Origin: Salvelinus alpinus
Taxonomy: Eukaryota > Chordata > Actinopteri > Salmoniformes > Salmonidae
NCBI RefSeq assembly: GCF_045679555.1
Contig: NC_092091.1
Span: 94,874,076-94,938,075 of the forward strand
DNA length: 64,000 nt
Reading direction: 5' to 3'
Part shown: piece by piece, positions 1 to 39,772 of the stretch
How positions within the stretch are numbered: position 1 is the first letter of the stretch
Layout: each line of letters starts with the position of its first letter
Position numbers and translations under genes: made by a program
Notes under the pieces: generated by a model
What the model saw: only the letters and a program-made list of their open reading frames with translations
Database searches by the model: none
Told to the model about the DNA's origin: nothing

Positions 1-140
1 TGAGTGTATTGATTAATATATCGATCAATATATTGATGAATGTATTGATTGACGTATTGATGAATGTTGTGATGCGTGTATTGATCTGTGTATTGATCTG
101 TGTATTGATCTGTGTATTGATCTGTGTATTGATTTATATT
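1..140. repeat. Degenerate 12-bp repeat upstream of first klhl5 exon
   Basis: Repeats of TATTGATCTGTG, clean at about 78-130 and degenerate before that. It is the end of an intron that starts outside the window. Confidence 0.7.
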
Positions 141-146
141 GTTCAG

Positions 147-27037
<26,891 letters not shown>

Positions 27038-27192
27038 ACACTCTCACAGCTGAACACTCTTTGGACCCTCCCCATTCTTCCTTGTCTCCAGGGTTACCAC
27101 CAATGGCGTTTACCTCTTAACATTCCACTAAAACCAGGAAGACATTATAGACATTGAGTTGGAGAGGAGATTACTGACTACAGATTGAAGAG

Positions 27193-27888
27193 CTCTCTCT
27201 GTCTCTCTCTCTCCTCCCCTCTCTCTCTGTGTCTCTCTCTCTGTCTCTCTCTCTCCTCCCCTCTCTCTCTGTCTCTCTCTCCTCCCCTCTCTCTCTGTCT
27301 CTCTCTCTCCTCCCCTCTCTCTCCTCCCCTCTCTCTCTGTCTCTCTCTCCTCCCCTCTCCCTCTGTCTCTCTCTCTCCTCCCCTCTCTCTCCTCCCCTCT
27401 CTCTCTGTCTCTCTCTCTCCTCCCCTCTCTCTCCTCCCCTCTCTCTCTGTCTCTCTCTCCTCCCCTCTCTCTCTGTGTGTCTCTCTCTCTCTCTCTCTCC
27501 TCCCCTCTCTCTCTGTGTCTCTCTCTCTGTCTCTCTCTCTCCTCCCCTCTCTCTCCTCCCCTCTCTCTCTGTGTCTCTCTCTCTCCTCCCCTCTCTCTCT
27601 GTCTCTCTCTCCTCCCCTCTCTCTCTGTGTCTCTCTCTCTGTCTCTCTCTCTCCTCCCCTCTCTCTCTGTCTCTCTCTCCTCCCCTCTCTCTCTGTGTCT
27701 CTCTCTCTGTCTCTCTCTCTTCCCCTCTCTCTGTGTCTCTCTCTCTGTCTCTCTCGCTCTGTCTCTCTCTGTGTCTCTGTCTCTCTTCCCCTCTCTGTCT
27801 CTCCTCCCCCCTCTCTCTCTCTGTCTCTCTCTCTCCTTCTCTCCTCCCCTCTCTCTGTCTCTCTCTCCTCCCCTCTATCTCTCTCTCT
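27193..27888. repeat. CT-rich minisatellite (TCTCTCCTCCCCTCTCTCTC type)
   Basis: Pyrimidine-only tract with few G, irregular units of about 20-30 bp. Long Leu/Ser and Arg/Glu open frames across it are composition artefacts. Confidence 0.95.
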
Positions 27889-28107
27889 TCACCGTCTTTA
27901 GGGGGCTCATTATTTTCAGTATGCAAGAAAAGGAGAGGCACACACACACTCATAATTTAGTATTTCGACCCTTTTTACTGCTGACAGAGTGGAGAGATTT
28001 AGAGATTAGACAAAAATGAACACAGGACAAAGGGGAGGGAGGGAGAGATGGAGGGAGAGAGAGATGGATGGGGAGAGAGACTTCACTGTTGTTTTTTTTC
28101 TCCCTCT

Positions 28108-28299
28108 TTCAGTCAGCCTGTCGGGGGAGGTCAGTCAGCCTGTCGGGGGAGGTCAGTCAGCCTGTCGGGGGAGGTCAGTCAGCCTGTCGGGGGAAGTCAG
28201 TCAGCCTGTCGGGGGAGGTCAGTCAGCCTGTCGGGGGAGGTCAGTCAGCCTGTCGGGGGAGGTCAGTCAGCCTGTCGGGGGAGGTCAGTCAGCCTGTCG
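28108..28299 (+). repeat. 22-bp minisatellite GTCAGTCAGCCTGTCGGGGG AG (about 9 copies)
   Basis: Perfect or near-perfect 22-bp units, each with a run of five G. Confidence 0.95.
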
Positions 28300-28520
<221 letters not shown>

Positions 28521-28874
28521 AGATCCATTTAGACGCTTCTGTTAAACAATGGGAGAGTTGGACCGTCGAGGTACTAAGACATTCCAATGAAAAACGATTC
28601 CTTTATTTCCTGGACAGTAACTATGTACCGGTCAGATGTACAACATGTGTGGTGCTGTTGTTATTCTCCCAGCGTATCTCTGGTCTCTTATATCATCACT
28701 GTGCTGTAGTCAGTGTGTTAAGGTGAGCTGAGTGTGAGTGAGAGACAGTCCTGTGTAAATAACATAGAAGCTCCTGTGTTACTACACAGCGGGTATGTAC
28801 CCTCAAATGACACCCTATTCCCTATAATAGTGCACTACTTTTGACCAAAGCCACATACAGTAGGGCACCATATA

Positions 28875-29910
28875 TACCTTCCTCTCTTTCTCCCCCCTCT
28901 CCCCCATCTCGCTCTTTCTCCCCCTTCTCGCTCTCTCTCCCCCTTTCTCCCTCTCTCTCCCCCTTTCTCCCCCTTCTCCCTCTCGCTCCCCTTCTCCCTC
29001 TCTCCCCCTTCTCTCCCCTTCTGCCCTTCTCACCCTCTCTCCCCCTCTCTCTCCTTTCTCCCTCTCTCCCCCCGTCTCTCTCTCTCCCCCGTCTCCCTCT
29101 CTCCCCCCGTCTCCCTCTCTCTCCCCCCGTCTCCCTCTCTCTCCCCCCGTCTCCCTCTCTCTCCCCCCGTCTCCCTCTCTCTCCCCCCGTCTCCCTCTCT
29201 CCCCCCGTCTCCCTCTCTCTCCCCCCGTCTCCCTCTCTCTCTCCCCGTCTCCCTCTCTCTCTCCCCGTCTCCCTCTCTCTCTCCCCGTCTCCCTCTCTCT
29301 CCCCCCGTCTCTCTCTCTCTCCCCGTCTCCCTCTCTCTCCCCGTCTCCCTCTCTCTCCCCGTCTCCCTCTCTCCCCCCGTCTCCCTCTCTCTCTCCCCGT
29401 CTCCCTCTCTCTCTCCCCGTCTCCCTCTCTCTCTCCCCGTCTCCCTCTCTCTCCCCCCGTCTCCCTCTCTCCCCCCGTCTCCCTCTCTCTCTCCCCGTCT
29501 CCCTCTCTCTCTCCCGTCTCCCTCTCTCTCTCCCCGTCTCCCTCTCTCTCCCCCCGTCTCCCTCTCTCTCCCCCCGTCTCCCTCTCTCTCCCCCCGTCTC
29601 CCTCTCTCTCTCCCCGTCTCCCTCTCTCTCTCCCCGTCTCCCTCTCTCTCCCCCCGTCTCTCTCTCTCTCCCCGTCTCCCTCTCTCTCCCCGTCTCCCTC
29701 TCTCTCCCCGTCTCCCTCTCTCTCCCCGTCTCCCTCTCTCTCCCCGTCTCTCTCTCTCCCCCCGTCTCCCTCTCTCTCTCCCCGTCTCCCTCTCTCTCCC
29801 CCCGTCTCCCTCTCTCTCCCCCCGTCTCTCTCTCTCTCCCCGTCTCCCTCTCTCTCTCCCCGTCTCCCTCTCTCTCCCCCCGTCTCCCCCTTCTCCCTCT
29901 CTCCCCCCTC
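28875..29910. repeat. 1-kb pyrimidine minisatellite, CCCCGTCTCCCTCTCTCT units
   Basis: About 18-20 bp units with CCCCGTCTCC cores from 29060 on; 28875-29060 is looser CT/CCCCTTCT. One strand is almost entirely pyrimidine. Confidence 0.95.
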
Positions 29911-30620
29911 CGCCTCATGTCCTACCCCGGGATGGATTAAGAAATGTATGATAATAAACCATTTGTATTAAAATTCAGTCTCTGTCCTGAACGTCTATAT
30001 ATATTCATTGAGGTTGGGGAAGGGGTGTTTACACAGGAGATTCAGTCTCTGTCCTGAACGTATATATATATTCATTGAGGTTGGGGAAGGGGTGTTTACA
30101 CAGGAGATTCAGTCTCTGTCCTGAACGTCTATATATATATTCATTGAGGTTGGGGAAGGGGTGTTTACACAGGAGATTCAGTCTCTGTCCTGAACGTGTA
30201 TATATATATTCATTGAGGTTGGGGAAGGGGTGTTTACACAGGAGATTCAGTCTCTGTCCTGAACGTCTATATATATATTCATTGAGGTTGGGGAAGGGGT
30301 GTTTACACAGGAGATTCAGTCTCTGTCCTGAACGTATATATATATTCATTGAGGTTGGGGAAGGGGTGTTTACACAGGAGATTCAGTCTCTGTCCTGAAC
30401 GTGTATATATATATATTCATTGAGGTTGGGGAAGGGGTGTTTACACAGGAGATTCAGTCTCTGTCCTGAACGTGTATATGTATATATTCATTGAGGTTGG
30501 GGATGGGGTGTTTACACAGGAGATTCAGTCTCTGTCCTGAACGTGTATATGTATATATTCATTGAGGTTGGGGAAGGGGTGTTTACACAGGAGATTCAGT
30601 CTCTGTCCTGAACGTCTATA

Positions 30621-32225
30621 CAGTGGGGCAAAAAAGTATTTAGTCTGCCACCAATTGTGCAAGTTCTCCCACTTAAAAAGATGAGAGAGACCTGTAATTT
30701 TCATCATAGGTACACTTCAACTATGACAGACAAAATGAGAAAAAAAAATCCAGAAAATCACATTGTAGGATTTTTTTGTGAATTTATTTGCAAATTATGG
30801 TGGAAAATAAGTATTTGGTCAATAACAAAAGTTTATCTCAATACTTTGTTATATACCCTTTGTTGGCAATGACAGAGGTCAAACGTTTTCTGTAAGTCTT
30901 CACAAGGTTTTCACACACTGTTGCTGGTATTTTGGCCCATTCCTCCATGCATATCTCCTCTAGAGCAGTGATGTTTTGGGGCTGTTGCTGGGCAACACGG
31001 ACTTTCAACTCCCTCCAAAGATTTTCTATGGGGTTGAGACCTGGATACTGGCTAGGCCACTCCAGGACCTTGAAATGCTTCTTACGAAGCCACTCCTTCG
31101 TTGCCCGGGCGGTGTGTTTGGGATCATTGTCATGCTGAAAGACCCAGCCACGTTTCATCTTCAATGCCCTTGCTGGTGGAAGGAGGTTTTCACTCAAAAT
31201 CTCACGATACATGGCCCCATTCATTCTTTCCTTTACACGGATCAGTCGTCCTGGTCCCTTTGCAGAAAAACAGCCCCAAAGCATGATGTTTCCACCCCCA
31301 TGCTTCACAGTAGGTATGGTGTTCTTTGGATGCAACTCAGCATTCTTTGTCCTCCAAACACGACGAGTTGAGTTTTTACCAACAAGTTATATTTTGGTTT
31401 CATCTGACCATATGACATTCTCCCAATCTTCTTCTGGATCATCCAAATGCTCTCTAGCAAACTTCAGACGGGCCTGGACATGTACTGGCTTAAGCAGGGG
31501 GACACGTCTGGCACTGCAGGATTTGAGTCCCTGGTGACGTAGTGTGTTACTGATGGTAGGCTTTGTTACTTTGGTCCCAGCTCTCTGCAGGTCATTCACT
31601 AGGTCCCCCCGTGTGGTTCTGGGATTTTTGCTCACCGTTCTTGTGATCATTTTGACCCCACGGGGGGAGATCTTGCGTGGAGCCCCAGATCGAGGGAGAT
31701 TATCAGTGGTCTTGTATGTCTTCCATTTCCTAATAATTGCTCCCACAGTTGATTTCTTCAAACCAAGCTGCTTACCTATTGCAGATTCAGTCTTCCCGGC
31801 CTGGTGCAGGTCTACAATTTTGTTTCTGGTGTCCTTTGACAGCTCTTTGGTCTTGGCCATAGTGGAGTTTGGAGTGTGACTGTTTGAGGTTGTGGACAGG
31901 TGTCTTTTATACTGATAACAAGTTCAAACAGGTGCCATTAATACAGGTAACGAGTGGAGGACAGAGGAGCCTCTTAAAGAAGAAGTTACAGGTCTGTGAG
32001 AGCCAGAAATCTTGCTTGTTTGTAGGTGACCAAATACTTATTTTCCACCATAATTTGCAAATAAATTCATAAAAAATCCTACAATGTGATTTTCTGGATT
32101 TTTTTTCTCATTTTGTCTGTCATAGTTGAAGTGTACCTATGATGAAAATTACAGGCCTCTCTCATCTTTTTAAGTGGGAGAACTTGCACAATTGGTGGCT
32201 GACTAAATACTTTTTTGCCCCACTG
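30621..32225 (-). mobile_element. Tc1-like transposon, copy 1 (1605 bp)
   Basis: Ends are CAGTGGGGCAAAAAAGTATT and its complement, flanked by the TA target dinucleotide. Inverted repeats are about 200 bp (30621-30821, 32027-32225). Each contains an outer AAGTATTTAGTC and an inner AAGTATTTGGTC, the two direct repeats of the IR/DR class that includes Sleeping Beauty. The single transposase frame on the minus strand is broken by one stop. Confidence 0.95.
30838..31860 (-). pseudogene. Tc1 transposase, one nonsense codon (copy 1)
   Basis: Reads 340 codons from [14 protein letters not shown] at 31860 to NKGYITKY at 30838-30840, in one frame except for TAA at 31387-31389 (codon 158). N-terminal helix-turn-helix DNA-binding region at about residues 1-110, with a basic PRKISPRG linker. 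Catalytic triad D153 (WSDET), D244 (HDNDPKH) and E279 (NPIENLW): a DD34E enzyme with the same spacing as Sleeping Beauty. The stop falls five codons after the first catalytic Asp and follows from a single G-to-T change in the usual GAA. No intact transposase would be made. Confidence 0.95.
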
Positions 32226-33954
32226 TATATATATTCATTGAGGTTGGGGAAGGGGTGTTTACACAGGAGATTCAGTCTCTGTCCTGAACGTCTATATATA
32301 TATTCATTGAGGTTGGGGAAGGGGTGTTTACACAGGAGATTCAGTCTCTGTCCTGAACGTCTATATATATATTCATTGAGGTTGGGGAAGGGGTGTTTAC
32401 ACAGGAGATTCAGTCTCTGTCCTGAACGTCTATATATATATTCATTGAGGTTGGGGAAGGGGTGTTTACACAGGAGATTCAGTCTCTGTCCTGAACGTGT
32501 ATATGTATATATTCATTGAGGTTGGGGAAGGGGTGTTTACACAGGAGATTCAGTCTCTGTCCTGAACGTATATATATATTCATTGAGGTTGGGGAAGGGG
32601 TGTTTACACAGGAGATTCAGTCTCTGTCCTGAACGTCTATATATATATTCATTGAGGTTGGGGAAGGGGTGTTTACACAGGAGATTCAGTCTCTGTCCTG
32701 AACGTCTATATATATATTCATTGAGGTTGGGGAAGGGGTGTTTACACAGGAGATTCAGTCTCTGTCCTGAACGTCTATATATATATTCATTGAGGTTGGG
32801 GAAGGGGTGTTTACACAGGAGATTCAGTCTCTGTCCTGAACGTCTATATATATATTCATTGAGGTTGGGGAAGGGGTGTTTACACAGGAGATTCAGTCTC
32901 TGTCCTGAACGTCTATATATATATTCATTGAGGTTGGGGAAGGGGTGTTTACACAGGAGATTCAGTCTCTGTCCTGAACGTCTATATATATATTCATTGA
33001 GGTTGGGGAAGGGGTGTTTACACAGGAGATTCAGTCTCTGTCCTGAACGTCTATATATATATTCATTGAGGTTGGGGAAGGGGTGTTTACACAGGAGATT
33101 CAGTCTCTGTCCTGAACGTCTATATATATATTCATTGAGGTTGGGGAAGGGGTGTTTACACAGGAGATTCAGTCTCTGTCCTGAACGTCTATATATATAT
33201 ATTCATTGAGGTTGGGGAAGGGGTGTTTACACAGGAGATTCAGTCTCTGTCCTGAACGTATATATATATTCATTGAGGTTGGGGAAGGGGTGTTTACACA
33301 GGAGATTCAGTCTCTGTCCTGAACGTATATATATATTCATTGAGGTTGGGGAAGGGGTGTTTACACAGGAGATTCAGTCTCTGTCCTGAACGTCTATATA
33401 TATATTCATTGAGGTTGGGGAAGGGGTGTTTACACAGGAGATTCAGTCTCTGTCCTGAACGTCTATATATATTCATTGAGGTTGGGGAAGGGGTGTTTAC
33501 ACAGGAGATTCAGTCTCTGTCCTGAACGTGTATATGTATATATTCATTGAGGTTGGGGATGGGGTGTTTACACAGGAGATTCAGTCTCTGTCCTGAACGT
33601 ATATATATATTCATTGAGGTTGGGGAAGGGGTGTTTACACAGGAGATTCAGTCTCTGTCCTGAACGTGTATATGTATATATTCATTGAGGTTGGGGATGG
33701 GGTGTTTACACAGGAGATTCAGTCTCTGTCCTGAACGTGTATATGTATATATTCATTGAGGTTGGGGAAGGGGTGTTTACACAGGAGATTCAGTCTCTGT
33801 CCTGAACGTCTATATATATATTCATTGAGGTTGGGGAAGGGGTGTTTACACAGGAGATTCAGTCTCTGTCCTGAACGTGTATATTTATATATTCATTGAG
33901 GTTGGGGAAGGGGTGTTTACACAGGAGATTCAGTCTCTGTCCTGAACGTCTATA

Positions 33955-35559
33955 CAGTGGGGCAAAAAAGTATTTAGTCAGCCACCAATTGTGCAAGTTC
34001 TCCCACTTAAAAAGATGAGAGAGACCTGTAATTTTCATCATAGGTACACTTCAACTATGACAGACAAAATGAGAAAAAAAAATCCAGAAAATCACATTGT
34101 AGGATTTTTTTGTGAATTTATTTGCAAATTATGGTGGAAAATAAGTATTTGGTCAATAACAAAAGTTTATCTCAATACTTTGTTATATACCCTTTGTTGG
34201 CAATGACAGAGGTCAAACGTTTTCTGTAAGTCTTCACAAGGTTTTCACACACTGTTGCTGGTATTTTGGCCCATTCCTCCATGCATATCTCCTCTAGAGC
34301 AGTGATGTTTTGGGGCTGTTGCTGGGCAACACGGACTTTCAACTCCCTCCAAAGATTTTCTATGGGGTTGAGACCTGGATACTGGCTAGGCCACTCCAGG
34401 ACCTTGAAATGCTTCTTACGAAGCCACTCCTTCGTTGCCCGGGCGGTGTGTTTGGGATCATTGTCATGCTGAAAGACCCAGCCACGTTTCATCTTCAATG
34501 CCCTTGCTGGTGGAAGGAGGTTTTCACTCAAAATCTCACGATACATGGCCCCATTCATTCTTTCCTTTACACGGATCAGTCGTCCTGGTCCCTTTGCAGA
34601 AAAACAGCCCCAAAGCATGATGTTTCCACCCCCATGCTTCACAGTAGGTATGGTGTTCTTTGGATGCAACTCAGCATTCTTTGTCCTCCAAACACGACGA
34701 GTTGAGTTTTTACCAACAAGTTATATTTTGGTTTCATCTGACCATATGACATTCTCCCAATCTTCTTCTGGATCATCCAAATGCTCTCTAGCAAACTTCA
34801 GACGGGCCTGGACATGTACTGGCTTAAGCAGGGGGACACGTCTGGCACTGCAGGATTTGAGTCCCTGGTGACGTAGTGTGTTACTGATGGTAGGCTTTGT
34901 TACTTTGGTCCCAGCTCTCTGCAGGTCATTCACTAGGTCCCCCCGTGTGGTTCTGGGATTTTTGCTCACCGTTCTTGTGATCATTTTGACCCCACGGGGG
35001 GAGATCTTGCGTGGAGCCCCAGATCGAGGGAGATTATCAGTGGTCTTGTATGTCTTCCATTTCCTAATAATTGCTCCCACAGTTGATTTCTTCAAACCAA
35101 GCTGCTTACCTATTGCAGATTCAGTCTTCCCGGCCTGGTGCAGGTCTACAATTTTGTTTCTGGTGTCCTTTGACAGCTCTTTGGTCTTGGCCATAGTGGA
35201 GTTTGGAGTGTGACTGTTTGAGGTTGTGGACAGGTGTCTTTTATACTGATAACAAGTTCAAACAGGTGCCATTAATACAGGTAACGAGTGGAGGACAGAG
35301 GAGCCTCTTAAAGAAGAAGTTACAGGTCTGTGAGAGCCAGAAATCTTGCTTGTTTGTAGGTGACCAAATACTTATTTTCCACCATAATTTGCAAATAAAT
35401 TCATAAAAAATCCTACAATGTGATTTTCTGGATTTTTTTTCTCATTTTGTCTGTCATAGTTGAAGTGTACCTATGATGAAAATTACAGGCCTCTCTCATC
35501 TTTTTAAGTGGGAGAACTTGCACAATTGGTGGCTGACTAAATACTTTTTTGCCCCACTG
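33955..35559 (-). mobile_element. Tc1-like transposon, copy 2 (1605 bp)
   Basis: Same length and structure as the copy at 30621, with only scattered single-base differences seen (for example TTTAGTCAGCC against TTTAGTCTGCC in the left repeat). It is inserted at the same position of the 69-bp unit, after GAACGTCTA. Confidence 0.95.
34172..35194 (-). pseudogene. Tc1 transposase, same nonsense codon (copy 2)
   Basis: Protein sequence as in the copy at 30838-31860, including the stop at codon 158 (34721-34723). Confidence 0.95.
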
Positions 35560-35701
35560 TATATATATTCATTGAGGTTGGGGAAGGGGTGTTTACACAG
35601 GAGATTCAGTCTCTGTCCTGAACGTGTATATGTATATATTCATTGAGGTTGGGGAAGGGGTGTTTACACAGGAGATTCAGTCTCTGTCCTGAACGTCTAT
35701 A

Positions 35702-37306
35702 CAGTGGGGCAAAAAAGTATTTAGTCTGCCACCAATTGTGCAAGTTCTCCCACTTAAAAAGATGAGAGAGGCCTGTAATTTTCATCATAGGTACACTTCA
35801 ACTATGACAGACAAAATGAGAAAACAAAATCCAGAAAATCACATTGTAGGATTTTTTTGTGAATTTATTTGCAAATTATGGTGGAAAATAAGTATTTGGT
35901 CAATAACAAAAGTTTATCTCAATACTTTGTTATATACCCTTTGTTGGCAATGACAGAGGTCAAACGTTTTCTGTAAGTCTTCACAAGGTTTTCACACACT
36001 GTTGCTGGTATTTTGGCCCATTCCTCCATGCATATCTCCTCTAGAGCAGTGATGTTTTGGGGCTGTTGCTGGGCAACACGGACTTTCAACTCCCTCCAAA
36101 GATTTTCTATGGGGTTGAGACCTGGATACTGGCTAGGCCACTCCAGGACCTTGAAATGCTTCTTACGAAGCCACTCCTTCGTTGCCCGGGCGGTGTGTTT
36201 GGGATCATTGTCATGCTGAAAGACCCAGCCACGTTTCATCTTCAATGCCCTTGCTGGTGGAAGGAGGTTTTCACTCAAAATCTCACGATACATGGCCCCA
36301 TTCATTCTTTCCTTTACACGGATCAGTCGTCCTGGTCCCTTTGCAGAAAAACAGCCCCAAAGCATGATGTTTCCACCCCCATGCTTCACAGTAGGTATGG
36401 TGTTCTTTGGATGCAACTCAGCATTCTTTGTCCTCCAAACACGACGAGTTGAGTTTTTACCAACAAGTTATATTTTGGTTTCATCTGACCATATGACATT
36501 CTCCCAATCTTCTTCTGGATCATCCAAATGCTCTCTAGCAAACTTCAGACGGGCCTGGACATGTACTGGCTTAAGCAGGGGGACACGTCTGGCACTGCAG
36601 GATTTGAGTCCCTGGTGACGTAGTGTGTTACTGATGGTAGGCTTTGTTACTTTGGTCCCAGCTCTCTGCAGGTCATTCACTAGGTCCCCCCGTGTGGTTC
36701 TGGGATTTTTGCTCACCGTTCTTGTGATCATTTTGACCCCACGGGGGGAGATCTTGCGTGGAGCCCCAGATCGAGGGAGATTATCAGTGGTCTTGTATGT
36801 CTTCCATTTCCTAATAATTGCTCCCACAGTTGATTTCTTCAAACCAAGCTGCTTACCTATTGCAGATTCAGTCTTCCCGGCCTGGTGCAGGTCTACAATT
36901 TTGTTTCTGGTGTCCTTTGACAGCTCTTTGGTCTTGGCCATAGTGGAGTTTGGAGTGTGACTGTTTGAGGTTGTGGACAGGTGTCTTTTATACTGATAAC
37001 AAGTTCAAACAGGTGCCATTAATACAGGTAACGAGTGGAGGACAGAGGAGCCTCTTAAAGAAGAAGTTACAGGTCTGTGAGAGCCAGAAATCTTGCTTGT
37101 TTGTAGGTGACCAAATACTTATTTTCCACCATAATTTGCAAATAAATTCATAAAAAATCCTACAATGTGATTTTCTGGATTTTTTTTCTCATTTTGTCTG
37201 TCATAGTTGAAGTGTACCTATGATGAAAATTACAGGCCTCTCTCATCTTTTTAAGTGGGAGAACTTGCACAATTGGTGGCTGACTAAATACTTTTTTGCC
37301 CCACTG
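35702..37306 (-). mobile_element. Tc1-like transposon, copy 3 (1605 bp)
   Basis: Same length. Differences seen: GAGAGGCCTGTAA and GAGAAAACAAAATCC in the left repeat. It is separated from copy 2 by just two 69-bp units (142 bp) and sits at the same site in the unit. Confidence 0.95.
35919..36941 (-). pseudogene. Tc1 transposase, same nonsense codon (copy 3)
   Basis: As the other two copies; stop at codon 158 (36468-36470). Confidence 0.95.
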
Positions 37307-38934
37307 TATATATATTCATTGAGGTTGGGGAAGGGGTGTTTACACAGGAGATTCAGTCTCTGTCCTGAACGTCTATATATATATTCATTGAGGTTGGGGA
37401 AGGGGTGTTTACACAGGAGATTCAGTCTCTGTCCTGGACGTCTATATATATTCATTGAGGTTGGGGAAGGGGTGTTTACACAGGAGATTCAGTCTCTGTC
37501 CTGAACGTCTATATATATATTCATTGAGGTTGGGGAAGGGGTGTTTACACAGGAGATTCAGTCTCTGTCCTGGACGTCTATATATATTCATTGAGGTTGG
37601 GGAAGGGGTGTTTACACAGGAGATTCAGTCTCTGTCCTGAACGTCTATATATATATATTCATTGAGGTTGGGGAAGGGGTGTTTACACAGGAGATTCAGT
37701 CTCTGTCCTGAACGTCTATATATATATTCATTGAGGTTGGGGAAGGGGTGTTTACACAGGAGATTCAGTCTCTGTCCTGGACGTCTATATATATTCATTG
37801 AGGTTGGGGAAGGGGTGTTTACACAGGAGATTCAGTCTCTGTCCTGAACGTCTATATATATATTCATTGAGGTTGGGGAAGGGGTGTTTACACAGGAGAT
37901 TCAGTCTCTGTCCTGAATGTCTATATATATATTCATTGAGGTTGGGGAAGGGGTGTTTACACAGGAGATTCAGTCTCTGTCCTGAACGTCTATATATATA
38001 TTCATTGAGGTTGGGGAAGGGGTGTTTACACAGGAGATTCAGTCTCTGTCCTGAACGTCTATATATATATTCATTGAGGTTGGGGAAGGGGTGTTTACAC
38101 AGGAGATTCAGTCTCTGTCCTGAACGTCTATATATATATTCATTGAGGTTGGGGAAGGGGTGTTTACACAGGAGATTCAGTCTCTGTCCTGAACGTCTAT
38201 ATATATATTCATTGAGGTTGGGGAAGGGGTGTTTACACAGGAGATTCAGTCTCTGTCCTGAACGTGTATATATATATATTCATTGAGGTTGGGGAAGGGG
38301 TGTTTACACAGGAGATTCAGTCTCTGTCCTGGACGTCTATATATATATTCATTGAGGTTGGGGAAGGGGTGTTTACACAGGAGATTCAGTCTCTGTCCTG
38401 AACGTCTATATATATATTCATTGAGGTTGGGGAAGGGGTGTTTACACAGGAGATTCAGTCTCTGTCCTGGACGTCTATATATATATTCATTGAGGTTGGG
38501 GAAGGGGTGTTTACACAGGAGATTCAGTCTCTGTCCTGGACGTCTATATATATATTCATTGAGGTTGGGGAAGGGGTGTTTACACAGGAGATTCAGTCTC
38601 TGTCCTGAACGTCTATATATATATTCATTGAGGTTGGGGAAGGGGTGTTTACACAGGAGATTCAGTCTCTGTCCTGGACGTCTATATATATTCATTGAGG
38701 TTGGGGAAGGGGTGTTTACACAGGAGATTCAGTCTCTGTCCTGAACGTCTATATATATATTCATTGAGGTTGGGGAAGGGGTGTTTACACAGGAGATTCA
38801 GTCTCTGTCCTGGACGTCTATATATATATTCATTGAGGTTGGGGAAGGGGTGTTTACACAGGAGATTCAGTCTCTGTCCTGGACGTCTATATATATATTC
38901 ATTGAGGTTGGGGAAGGGGTGTTTACACAGGAGT

Positions 38935-39490
38935 TGCTTTCCCAAGATGACATTGAATGTTCCTGATTGGCGGAGTTACAGTTTTGACTGAAATCTGAAG
39001 ACTTAAAAATGATTGTCTAGAAATGATCAACAACCAATTTGACAGAGATTGAATGCTTTTTTTTTTAAAGAAGAGTAATGGGGAAATGTTGCACAATATT
39101 TTACCTGAACATTGTCACTTCCTGGCCAGTGGAAGTCAAGGGTCAAAGTTGACTGGAGGGTTCCCAGTTCCTGAAGTGATACTTCAGGATGACATCTCTC
39201 TCACACAGCCAGCGGAGCCCAGACACTGTGCACTCATAACTCCCTTTGGGTGTCCTGTGTCTGAGGGCAACAACAAGATATGGTAGAGAGGGTCAATGGT
39301 CAAATGGAGAGGATGGATTAGAAGACTATTCCCAAAGGTAATGGGGAAATACACTAGCAGGTGGAATGAAATGTTAAAAGTAGTTATTTTACCTGAACAT
39401 TGTCACTCCCTGGACAGTGGAAGTCAATGGTTCAATCTGAAGCCAGTGTGTGGAGTCCTGAACAAGGACAAGCATGTCAGTAATACATAT
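38935..39490. other. Intergenic sequence without recognised features
   Basis: Ordinary mixed-composition DNA. A TTTTACCTGAACATTGTCAC motif occurs twice (about 39100 and 39389), followed by similar TGGAAGTCAA sequence, so it may hold an old duplication. No coding pattern seen. Confidence 0.5.
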
Positions 39491-39615
39491 GGGGCCTGTT
39501 TCCTGGACACAGATTGAGTCTAGTGCTGGACTAAAAAGCATGCTCAATGGAAGTTTCAATAGAAAGTTCTTTAAGGTCCAGGACTAGACTTAATCTGTGT
39601 CTGGGAAACTGGCCC
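39491..39615. mobile_element. Foldback MITE
   Basis: Left end GGGGCCTGTTTCCTGGACAC and right end ending GTGTCTGGGAAACTGGCCC are inverted copies. The match continues inward (AGATTGAGTCTAGT against ACTAGACTTAATCT), leaving a short loop. About 125 bp, no coding capacity. Confidence 0.85.
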
Positions 39616-39772
39616 ATTAAACCAAAGTAACTAATCTGATGTATTTATTCAATGTTACATGGAATGCTGGTGATTTTATCAATTAAACTGTCTAATGACA
39701 AAAGGTGACAACAGGTAAAATCCTGCATGACTACACAGGTACCATTGTGACACAGAGTTGTTATAATCCTTT
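39616..39772. other. Unremarkable spacer
   Basis: AT-rich unique-looking DNA between the MITE and the 79-bp array; nothing recognised. Confidence 0.5.

Larger units (their letters stand above)
29972..38934 (+). repeat. 69-bp minisatellite interrupted by three Tc1 elements (about 60 units)
   Basis: Unit ATTCATTGAGGTTGGGGAAG, then GGGTGTTTACACAGGAGATT, then CAGTCTCTGTCCTGAACG and a variable TATATA tail; period about 65-71, mostly 69 bp. Blocks lie at 29972-30620, 32226-33954, 35560-35701 (two units) and 37307-38934. Because 69 is a multiple of three, 23-residue periodic open frames appear on both strands. Confidence 0.96.

Noticed and set aside
28815..29971. Arg/Glu/Gly-rich (minus) and Leu/Ser/Pro-rich (plus) frames of about 370 codons
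   Set aside because: Composition artefact of the pyrimidine tract. The same applies to 23978-24713 and 27171-28019.
30932..31879. Plus-strand open frames opposite the Tc1 transposase (and the same in copies 2 and 3)
   Set aside because: They are shadows of the minus-strand transposase, whose motifs are clear.
30029..38991. Many 23-residue periodic open frames (RLGKGCLHRRFSLCPE and antisense NLLCKHPFPNLNEYI)
   Set aside because: The 69-bp unit is a multiple of three and lacks stops in some frames; not genes.
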